The notes under the pieces were generated by a model. It was not told the DNA's origin. It ran no database searches and saw only the letters and a program-made list of their open reading frames with translations. From an uncultured Collinsella sp. (GTDB taxonomy: Bacteria; Actinomycetota; Coriobacteriia; Coriobacteriales; Coriobacteriaceae): 5,194 nt of DNA. Shown here in pieces: positions 1-5,194 of this stretch; the first letter of the stretch is position 1, and every line of letters begins with the position of its first letter. The translations under genes were made by a program, and so were the position numbers. The stretch is taken from positions 1-5,194 of the forward strand of contig URZR01000132.1 of assembly GCA_900552425.1 (NCBI GenBank), read 5' to 3'.

Positions 1-1817
1 CCTGCCGCTAGCAGCTCGTCATGCGTGCCGCGCTCGATAATCTGGCCGTCGCGCATCACCAGAATGCAGTCGGCGTTACGAATCGTGCTCAGGCGGTGCG
101 CCACGACAAAGCTTGTGCGACCTGCCATGAGCTCGTCGAATGCCGCCTGCACCTGCAACTCGGTGCGCGTATCGATACTCGAGGTCGCCTCGTCCAGCAG
201 CAAGATAGCCGGGTCGGTGAGCATGACGCGCGCGATGCACAGCAGTTGTTTTTGACCCTGGCTAAACGTGCCGCCGTCCTCGCCAATCACCGTATCGTAG
301 CCACCTGGCAGCTGCACGATAAACTTGTGCGCGTGCGCGCGCTTGGCCGCCTCGATAACCTGCTCGCGCGTGGCATCGGGGCAACCGTAAGCGATGTTTT
401 CCGCCACCGTGCCCTCGAACAGCCAAGTGTCCTGCAGCACCATGCCAAAGGCGCGGCGCAGGCTTGCACGCGTGTAATCACGCGAAGACCGGCCATCGAC
501 TATGATGCGTCCGGCATCGATATCGTAAAACCGCAGCAGCAAGTTGATGAGCGTCGTCTTGCCACAGCCCGTGGGGCCGACCAGGGCAAAGCGTATGCCG
601 GGCTTGGCCTCGATGCAGATGTCCTGCAGCAGCTTGCGGTCGGGCACGTAGCTAAAGTCCACATGTTCAAAGGCGACCTCGCCCTTCGGGGCGGCAAGCT
701 CTACAGCGTCCGACGCGTCGGGCTCCTGCTCGCGTGCATCGAGCAGCGCGAACATGCGGCGCGCCGAGGCGTACGCGGTCTGGATCTGCGTGATGACGTT
801 CGTGACCTCGTTGAACGGCTTAGTGTACTGGTTGGCGTAGGACAGGAAGATCTGCACGCCGCCCACCGTGAGCGCCGCAGGCACGCCCGTGATCACGCCC
901 ACGCAGCCGATCACAGCGACCACGGCATAGATGATGTTGTTGATAAAGCGCGTGCCGGGGTTGGAGAGCGAGCCCATAAACTGCGCGCGCTCGCCCGCGG
1001 TGTAAAGCTCGGCATTGAGGGCATCGAAGCGCTGCTGAGCGTGCGTGCCGTAGGCGAAGGCGTCCACGAGCTTTTGCTCGCCCACATACTCCTCGATATG
1101 ACCGCCCAGTTGACCCTGAATACGCTGCTGGGCCGTAAAGCTTTTATTGGAAAGCTTGGCGATGGCGCCGGCTGCAAAAATGGAAAGCGGCGTGACGAGT
1201 ACCACCACAAGCGTCATGGTCAGGTTGATGGAAAGCATAAACGCGAGCGTGCCCACGATGGTAATAACACCGGTGAAGAGCTGCGTGAAGCCCTGCAGCA
1301 GACCGTCGCCCACCTGATCGACGTCGTTGACCACGCGGCTCATAAGGTCGCCGTGGGCGTGACTGTCGATAAAGCTGAGCGGCATACGGCTGAGCTTGTC
1401 GCTCGCCTCCACGCGCATGTCGCGCACCGTCTCGTAGGACAGACGGTTGACGCAGTAGCCCTGCAGCCACTGAAAGGCCGCAGCACCCATCACGACAATC
1501 GCGAGTTTGGTAACGAGCGGCAGCAGCGCATCGAAGTCCACCTGCCCGGTGGCGACGATCAGGTCGATGCCCTCACCAATGAGGATGGGCGTGTAGAGCT
1601 GCAGAATCACCGAGATGGCGGCGCTCACAAACGACGCCGTAAACGAGGCGCGGTGCGAGCGAACATAGCCCAGCAGGCGGCGGGTCACCGCACCGGCGGG
1701 ATAGCGCTCGGGGTCGCCGGGCTGGCGCGGACCGTCTCCCAGGTCGTTGAGACTATCGTTGCCGGACACGTTGGCCGTCATCGTGGCGACCGAACCGGAA
1801 GAAGCATACGGGTTCAT
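1..1817 (-). CDS. ABC exporter half-transporter, catalytically canonical subunit (3' end cut by window edge)
   Basis: This is a membrane-embedded ATP-driven exporter subunit with its transmembrane domain fused to a nucleotide-binding domain; 605 codons are visible and the last residues read HDELLAAG. By family length only about 15-25 C-terminal residues are missing. Residues 1-45 are a polar N-terminal extension. About six membrane segments follow (roughly 60-86, 101-122, 176-196, 198-221, 290-311, 318-345). The ATPase domain begins near 380. It shows Walker A GPTGCGKTT (414-422), Q-loop Gln462, signature FSQGQ (518-522), Walker B ILLLDE (538-543) with catalytic Glu543, D-loop SSID (546-549) and H-loop His574, so all catalytic residues are present. 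Only the signature departs from LSGGQ (Gln replaces the first Gly), which is usual for the canonical partner in heterodimeric exporters. The start is ATG directly after the TAA of the upstream gene, with AAGGAGGG 7 nt before it. The family call is firm; drug, lipid or peptide as substrate is unknown. Confidence 0.95.
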   Translation of the reverse strand, partial: MNPYASSGSVATMTANVSGNDSLNDLGDGPRQPGDPERYPAGAVTRRLLGYVRSHRASFTASFVSAAISVILQLYTPILIGEGIDLIVATGQVDFDALLPLVTKLAIVVMGAAAFQWLQGYCVNRLSYETVRDMRVEASDKLSRMPLSFIDSHAHGDLMSRVVNDVDQVGDGLLQGFTQLFTGVITIVGTLAFMLSINLTMTLVVVLVTPLSIFAAGAIAKLSNKSFTAQQRIQGQLGGHIEEYVGEQKLVDAFAYGTHAQQRFDALNAELYTAGERAQFMGSLSNPGTRFINNIIYAVVAVIGCVGVITGVPAALTVGGVQIFLSYANQYTKPFNEVTNVITQIQTAYASARRMFALLDAREQEPDASDAVELAAPKGEVAFEHVDFSYVPDRKLLQDICIEAKPGIRFALVGPTGCGKTTLINLLLRFYDIDAGRIIVDGRSSRDYTRASLRRAFGMVLQDTWLFEGTVAENIAYGCPDATREQVIEAAKRAHAHKFIVQLPGGYDTVIGEDGGTFSQGQKQLLCIARVMLTDPAILLLDEATSSIDTRTELQVQAAFDELMAGRTSFVVAHRLSTIRNADCILVMRDGQIIERGTHDELLAA

Positions 1818-3689
1818 TTAGCAGCCCTCCTTTGCACAGACGAATGCGGGGGCGCACGCGGCGCCTGGGGCGGGCACGGGACTTGGAGCGGGCGCGGGCG
1901 CCGCACTCCCCTGCTGGCCCTCGAGCTCCTCGCGGCGAAGCTGCGACTGGCAAATCTCGCGATAGAGCTGGCAGGTCGCGTAGAGCTCGTCGTGCGTGCC
2001 CAGGCCCGCAACCGAGCCGTGATCGAGTACGCAGATCATGTCGGCGTCGCGCACGGTCGAGACGCGCTGGCTCACAATCACCGTGGTCAGCGGCAGCCCG
2101 CCCTCGGCGGCACCGCGCATGCTTCGTTCGCGAATGGCATGGCGAAGTGCCGCGTCGGTCTTAAAGTCGAGCGCCGAGGCGGAATCGTCCATGATCAATA
2201 TCTGAGGCGAACCTACCAAGGCGCGCGCGATAGTCAGACGCTGACGTTGGCCACCGCTAAAGTTCTTGCCGCCCGCCTCGACCGGAGCATCTAAGCCCTG
2301 GGGCTTGTCGCGCACGAACTCGCTGGCCTGCGCCATATCGAGCGCCGCCCAGAGCTCCTCGTCGGTTGCTGCCTTGTCGCGCCAGGTCAGGTTGCTGCGG
2401 ATTGTGCCGCTCACCAGCGAAGCGCGATGCGGAACGGTCGCGACCACACGGCGCAGCTGGTCGAGCGGCCAGGTGTGCACATCGGCGCCCATCACGCTCA
2501 CGCGGCCGGTGCCCGCATCGTACAGGCGCGGGATGAGCGAGACGAGCGTGGACTTACCACTGCCCGTACCGCCAATAATGCCGAGCGTCTTGCCCAGCGG
2601 GAGCTCCAGGGTCACATCGTTGACGGCGTTGGCAGCGCCCGCGCCAAAAGAGAAGCTCGCATGGCTCAAGCTCAGCGCAGGAACTGGAGCGACATTGCCC
2701 GGCTTGAGCAGCGCGACCGGCTGGTTGCCCCCGTCGGTGATGCTCGGCTCGCAATTGAGCACCTCGTTGATACGCGACGCGCTGGCGCTCGCCTTGGTAA
2801 AGACCACGACCAGGTTGGCGACATACACGATGGAGGTCAGGGTCTGCGTCATGTAGTTCACAAACGCCATGACCTGACCCTGCGTGAGCTCGCCCACGTT
2901 GACCTGGATGCCGCCCACCCACAGGATGGCGCACACGCCCAGGTTCATCACAAGAAACGTGACGGGGTTGAGAATCGACGAGAGCTTACCCACCGCGATG
3001 GCAGTATTGGCCTGGTCATCGGCGGCCTGGGCAAAGCGCTCGCGCTCGTGGTCCTCGCGCACGAAGGCGCGAACCACGCGAGCGCCCGAAAGCCCCTCGC
3101 GGCAAATGAGCGCGATGCGGTCGAGCTTTGCCTGCAGCTGCTTGTAGTACGGAATGCAGCGCGCCATGACAAACCAAAACACCAGGCCGATGGCGGGCGT
3201 GCAAATCAAAAAGATCATGCCGAGCTTAAGGTCGATGACAAGGGCCGCGCACATGGAGCCCACCGCCAAGAAGGGCCAGCGGATGAGCATGCGCACGCCC
3301 AACGCCACGGCAAGCTGCACCTGGTTGACGTCGTTGGTGATGCGGGTGATAAGCGACGGCGTGCCAAAGCGGTCGAGTTCGGCATAGCTCAGTTTGTTGA
3401 TGTGCTCGTAGAGCGCGCCGCGAATGTCGGTGCCCATGCCCTGCGAGGTCAGCGCCGCCATCTTTTGGCAGACGAGCGTAAACGAGATGCCGATCACAGC
3501 CATGGCGCCAAGTACCATGCCGTAGTGGATAACGGCGTTGACATCGTGTGCGCCAATACCCTTATCGATCATCTGGGCAATCACCAGCGGCGTAAGCAGG
3601 TCAAAGATCACTTCGATCAGCTTGCACGCAGGGCCAATCACCATATATCGGCGAAACTTACCACCAAAACGCCTGAGCAGCTCAATCAT
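1818..3689 (-). CDS. ABC exporter half-transporter, degenerate-site subunit
   Basis: This is a 623-residue transmembrane-ATPase fusion, the first gene of the operon and the likely heterodimer partner of the next gene. Membrane segments lie near 14-40, 52-75, 134-154, 157-176, 239-260 and 271-300. The ATPase domain has Walker A GGTGSGKST (373-381), signature FSGGQ (477-481), Walker B ILIMDD (497-502) and D-loop SALD (505-508). Three catalytic positions are altered: Asp502 replaces the Walker B glutamate, Gln541 replaces the H-loop histidine (SQR), and His421 replaces the Q-loop glutamine (VPH). Asp/Gln replacements mark the degenerate subunit of heterodimeric exporters such as TM287, so this subunit should bind ATP but hydrolyse it poorly at its own site, while giving an intact signature to the partner's site. 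The C-terminus is an odd Pro/Ala tail with three Cys. I chose ATG at 3689, which has AGGGAG 9 nt upstream; an in-frame TTG at 3722 would add 11 residues but has no comparable ribosome binding site. Confidence 0.95.
   Translation of the reverse strand: MIELLRRFGGKFRRYMVIGPACKLIEVIFDLLTPLVIAQMIDKGIGAHDVNAVIHYGMVLGAMAVIGISFTLVCQKMAALTSQGMGTDIRGALYEHINKLSYAELDRFGTPSLITRITNDVNQVQLAVALGVRMLIRWPFLAVGSMCAALVIDLKLGMIFLICTPAIGLVFWFVMARCIPYYKQLQAKLDRIALICREGLSGARVVRAFVREDHERERFAQAADDQANTAIAVGKLSSILNPVTFLVMNLGVCAILWVGGIQVNVGELTQGQVMAFVNYMTQTLTSIVYVANLVVVFTKASASASRINEVLNCEPSITDGGNQPVALLKPGNVAPVPALSLSHASFSFGAGAANAVNDVTLELPLGKTLGIIGGTGSGKSTLVSLIPRLYDAGTGRVSVMGADVHTWPLDQLRRVVATVPHRASLVSGTIRSNLTWRDKAATDEELWAALDMAQASEFVRDKPQGLDAPVEAGGKNFSGGQRQRLTIARALVGSPQILIMDDSASALDFKTDAALRHAIRERSMRGAAEGGLPLTTVIVSQRVSTVRDADMICVLDHGSVAGLGTHDELYATCQLYREICQSQLRREELEGQQGSAAPAPAPSPVPAPGAACAPAFVCAKEGC
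1825..1832 (-). promoter_or_regulatory. Ribosome binding site of the second ABC gene, inside the first gene
   Basis: On the minus strand AAGGAGGG lies 7 nt before the ATG at 1817. It is part of the Lys-Glu-Gly codons at the very end of the upstream gene, whose TAA touches the ATG. A near-perfect Shine-Dalgarno at this spot fixes the start of the second gene and suggests coupled translation, which would help make the two subunits in equal amounts. Confidence 0.88.
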
Positions 3690-3698
3690 AAAAAGGCG

Positions 3699-3704
3699 CT
3701 CCCT
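3699..3704 (-). promoter_or_regulatory. Ribosome binding site that decides the start of the first ABC gene
   Basis: AGGGAG on the minus strand sits 9 nt before the ATG at 3689. No similar purine-rich site precedes the in-frame TTG at 3722 or GTG at 3716, so the ATG is preferred. The protein then begins MIELLRRF, a typical short lead-in to the first membrane helix of an exporter. Confidence 0.7.
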
Positions 3705-3730
3705 ATCATCATTCACACTCAATTCGAATC

Positions 3731-3736
3731 ATGATA
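3731..3736 (-). promoter_or_regulatory. Weak candidate -10 box for the ABC operon
   Basis: The minus strand reads TATCAT here (5 of 6 matches to TATAAT), about 42 nt before the ATG at 3689. An overlapping TACTAT (3734-3739) is a poorer alternative, with a TTACGC 17 nt upstream that barely resembles a -35 box. No convincing -35 is seen for either, so this is only the best guess for operon transcription inside the divergent region. Confidence 0.25.
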
Positions 3737-3840
3737 GTACGGTGAGCCCAAAAATTGCGTAAGCAGCTCGTCATTTCTAATGGGATTCGGTTTCCAGAGA
3801 AGCGGAGAGGCGCGCATGCCCGGCAAGTTACGGGTCGATC

Positions 3841-3871
3841 ACTTGGTATACTTACATTAGTGCTACCAAGT
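3841..3871. repeat. Perfect 8-bp inverted repeat, possible operator in the divergent region
   Basis: ACTTGGTA (3841-3848) and its exact reverse complement TACCAAGT (3864-3871) are separated by 15 bp, so the arms start 23 bp apart, a little over two helical turns. The left arm overlaps the extended -10 element of the plus-strand gene, and the right arm lies just past its predicted transcription start. The left arm should not be transcribed from that promoter, so an RNA hairpin from it is unlikely and a DNA site for a dimeric regulator is the better reading. No regulator gene is present in the window. Confidence 0.5.
3844..3852 (+). promoter_or_regulatory. Extended -10 promoter of the surface-protein gene
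   Basis: TGGTATACT combines the TGn extension with TATACT (5 of 6 matches to TATAAT). No good -35 box is seen at 16-18 bp upstream, which is common for extended -10 promoters. Transcription would begin near A3859, giving a leader of about 45 nt before the ATG at 3904. Confidence 0.6.
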
Positions 3872-3892
3872 TGAGCCGCCGACCCTTGAAAT

Positions 3893-3897
3893 GAGGT
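3893..3897 (+). promoter_or_regulatory. Ribosome binding site of the surface-protein gene
   Basis: GAGGT lies 6 nt before the ATG at 3904. It supports that start, and the signal peptide begins immediately after it. Confidence 0.7.
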
Positions 3898-3903
3898 ACC
3901 GAG

Positions 3904-4890
3904 ATGAACGACATTCTCGCAAGAAGAGCAAGACGAGCAACTGTGGGCATCGCCCTTTCCGCGGCGCTTGTCGCGGGAATCGCCCCCGTAACGGCGATCG
4001 CGGCAGAAACCAGTTCCCCCACCGGTGCAGTTGCCTTGCAGACGGAAGATGCGGCCGCCGCAAAAGACAAAGCGTATGCAGCCATGCAGGAAGCGCTCAA
4101 AAACCTCGATGCCGCAAAAGACGCCGCAAGTCCCGAGAAACTTGCGGAAATCGATGATGACATTGCCAGTTTTCAAGAGATCCACGACATGGTGGTGACG
4201 GAAGCCGCCAAACGGAGGGAACCCCTTCCCGCCATGCAAGCGAATGTCGATGCAGCCCAAGCCAAATACGATGAGGCCCACAACCGGACAAGCGGCCTTC
4301 AGGCAGAATTAGATAAGGTACTCAAGGAGCTCGGCGACGAAGCGCCCAGCGCAGCTGTTAAGGAGCATATTAAGCAGTTGCGCAGTGAGATCATGGCGGC
4401 AGAAAGGCGAGAAGAATCTTGTGAAGATGATCTTCACCGCTACCAACGCCGGCTCGAAAGCCAGGAAAAACAGGTTCAGTATTTCGAAAGTGAGGCAAAG
4501 GAAGCTAAAGCCCACATCGACGAGGACATAGCCAAGCGAAATGCGCTCCTTAGCGATTTGGAAAAGGCGCAAGCGGCCTATGACGACGCCTGCAAGGCAT
4601 ACGAAGAGGCAAAGGCCGCGGCGGACAAGGCCGCCTCGCCCGAGATAACGAAACCCGCCGAGACGACAAAACCCTCCAGCTCAGCGCAGCCGGCCGAAAC
4701 GGCACAGCCCGCCAGCTCGCCCGCGACCGGCAAATACGCTCCATCGAGCTCCACCAAGCAAGCAAATGCAGACGGCAAGCTTGCGAATACGGGCGACACG
4801 ACGCCTAGTGCAATCGTACTCGCAGGAATCGCCGCCGCAGGGTTCGGAATAACCGCCACAGCTACACGCCGCATCAAGAACTCAAAATAG
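3904..4890 (+). CDS. Sortase-anchored coiled-coil surface protein (LANTG sorting signal)
   Basis: This 328-residue protein is predicted to be secreted and then fixed to the cell wall. Residues 1-33 form a signal peptide: a basic N-region (RRARR, 7-11), a hydrophobic core (14-29) and a likely cut after Ala-Ile-Ala (31-33). Residues 46-245 are Ala/Glu/Lys/Asp-rich and look like alpha-helical coiled coil, interrupted near the EPLP stretch (106-109) and GDEAPSA (144-150). Two Cys occur, at 173 and 230. Residues 249-292 are a Pro/Ser/Thr linker with repeated PAET units. The C-terminus has LANTG (293-297), a hydrophobic segment (302-320) and a basic tail RRIKNSK, which is the order of a sortase substrate. 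LAXTG motifs are known for class E sortases in actinobacteria; no sortase gene is in the window. I do not recognise a named family, and adhesin, stalk or wall-structure roles are all open. It is divergent from the ABC operon and has its own promoter and terminator. Confidence 0.92.
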   Translation: MNDILARRARRATVGIALSAALVAGIAPVTAIAAETSSPTGAVALQTEDAAAAKDKAYAAMQEALKNLDAAKDAASPEKLAEIDDDIASFQEIHDMVVTEAAKRREPLPAMQANVDAAQAKYDEAHNRTSGLQAELDKVLKELGDEAPSAAVKEHIKQLRSEIMAAERREESCEDDLHRYQRRLESQEKQVQYFESEAKEAKAHIDEDIAKRNALLSDLEKAQAAYDDACKAYEEAKAAADKAASPEITKPAETTKPSSSAQPAETAQPASSPATGKYAPSSSTKQANADGKLANTGDTTPSAIVLAGIAAAGFGITATATRRIKNSK

Positions 4891-4935
4891 CCGACAGAGC
4901 ATTCTGCCTTCACCAATCCACAAGCCCAGAGACAA

Positions 4936-4976
4936 AAAGAGGCCCGTTTCCCCAACCCAGGGAAACGGGCCTCTTT
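4936..4976. terminator. Bidirectional intrinsic terminator, 17-bp perfect stem
   Basis: Arms 4936-4952 and 4960-4976 pair without mismatch (core GAGGCCCGTTTCCC with its complement) around a 7-nt loop. On the plus strand the stem ends in TTT followed by ACTT, 45 nt after the stop of the surface-protein gene. On the minus strand it ends in five T's, so the better U-tract faces the convergent gene from the right. It probably ends transcription from both sides. Confidence 0.9.
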
Positions 4977-5076
4977 ACTTGAAAAAACAGATGGTAATGC
5001 CGCCGTCTCTTGAACCACGCAGCCATCAATGCCCAGACAACACTAGCAAGCCGCGTTCCTTAAGGGATAGATTTAA

Positions 5077-5194
5077 TTAGGCTAACGCGCCTTTACGGGT
5101 GATTTTTGGACGAAGTGGTCCCGGTGCCGGCGGGCTGTTTGGTAGTCGAGCGATCCCGCAGGCAAAGCCGAGGACCAGCGAGACACCAAACAGC
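5077..5194 (-). CDS. C-terminal fragment of a convergent gene, small membrane protein, possibly XapX/DUF1427-like
   Basis: An open minus-strand frame enters from the right edge and stops at TAA (5077-5079), giving 38 visible residues that begin LFGVSLVLGFACGIARLP and end KITRKGALA. The start is outside the window. The fragment has a hydrophobic, Gly-rich segment, then Arg-Leu-Pro and a Pro-rich SPPAP stretch, then a basic tail. The order Gly-rich helix, Arg, hydrophobic, Pro, PAP recalls the XapX domain (DUF1427), but the fragment is too short to settle this. The other two minus frames are also open here for some distance, so frame choice rests on the membrane-like composition and on the terminator, whose T-run faces this direction about 100 bases downstream. 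Confidence 0.5.
   Translation of the reverse strand, partial: LFGVSLVLGFACGIARLPNSPPAPGPLRPKITRKGALA
5134..5194. repeat. 10-bp inverted repeat at the right edge
   Basis: GCTGTTTGGT (5134-5143) and its exact reverse complement ACCAAACAGC (5185-5194) are separated by 41 bp. The right arm stops at the window edge, so its full length is unknown. It lies within the probable convergent coding sequence and may be chance. Confidence 0.3.

Noticed and set aside
11..21. Short repeat GCAGCTCGTCAT shared between the left end and the divergent region near 3763
   Set aside because: At the left it simply encodes the HDEL end of the ABC domain. A match of about 11-12 bp at two places, without flanking similarity, is consistent with chance.
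21..2294. A 757-codon open frame on the plus strand
   Set aside because: It lies wholly antisense to the two ABC genes, crosses their junction, is rich in His, Arg, Ala and Asp, and shows no domain. Long antisense frames are expected opposite GC-rich genes.
3690..3722. TTG start at 3722 adding 11 residues to the first ABC gene
   Set aside because: There is no Shine-Dalgarno before it, whereas the ATG at 3689 has AGGGAG at a workable distance and gives a typical exporter N-terminus.
3709..3732. Seven-codon reading frame (MIRIECE) just upstream of the first ABC gene, a possible leader peptide
   Set aside because: There is no ribosome binding site and no attenuator hairpin after it, and the frame is too short to separate from chance.
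2427..3734. A 435-codon open frame on the plus strand
   Set aside because: It is antisense to the degenerate ABC subunit, has the same His/Arg/Ala-rich shadow composition, and no recognisable domain.
3709..4281. A 190-codon minus-strand frame crossing the divergent region
   Set aside because: It is antisense to the signal peptide and stalk of the surface protein and runs over the promoter region. Its composition is Cys/Gly/Phe-rich and unlike a real protein of this genome.
4578..5018. A 146-codon minus-strand frame over the end of the surface-protein gene
   Set aside because: It runs antisense through the sorting-signal coding region and straight through the strong terminator stem, and shows no domain.

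Overview
The window looks like a piece of a high-GC Gram-positive chromosome, most likely an actinomycete of the Coriobacteriia (Collinsella-like). This placement is an inference from three things: GC-rich codon use, strong AAGGAGG-type ribosome binding sites, and a cell-wall sorting signal of the LAXTG form. No marker gene settles the taxonomy.

Layout. The left 3.7 kb is a minus-strand operon of two ABC exporter half-transporter genes. The upstream gene (3689 down to 1818) encodes a subunit with a degenerate ATPase site: Asp at the Walker B catalytic Glu position, Gln at the H-loop His position, and His at the Q-loop Gln position. The downstream gene (1817, running off the left edge) encodes the catalytically canonical partner, with an FSQGQ signature. 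The stop codon of the first directly abuts the start codon of the second (TAAATG), and the second gene's ribosome binding site lies inside the end of the first. The two should form a heterodimeric exporter of the TM287/288, LmrCD or BmrCD type. The substrate cannot be told from the sequence.

A 214-bp divergent intergenic region (3690-3903) separates this operon from a plus-strand gene. It holds a good extended -10 promoter for the plus-strand gene, overlapped by a perfect 8-bp inverted repeat that could be an operator. The minus-strand operon has only a weak promoter candidate.

The plus-strand gene (3904-4890) encodes a 328-residue surface protein. It has a signal peptide, a long Ala/Glu/Lys-rich coiled-coil stalk, a Pro/Ser/Thr linker, and a C-terminal LANTG sorting signal with a membrane segment and basic tail. 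I do not recognise a named family.

The right end (4891-5194) holds a perfect 17-bp stem terminator. It serves the surface-protein gene and probably also a convergent minus-strand gene, of which only the last 38 or so codons are visible (5077 to the right edge). That fragment has a membrane-like segment and a weak resemblance to XapX/DUF1427 proteins. There are no gene-free stretches longer than 300 bases, and I saw no RNA genes, insertion sequences or CRISPR arrays.
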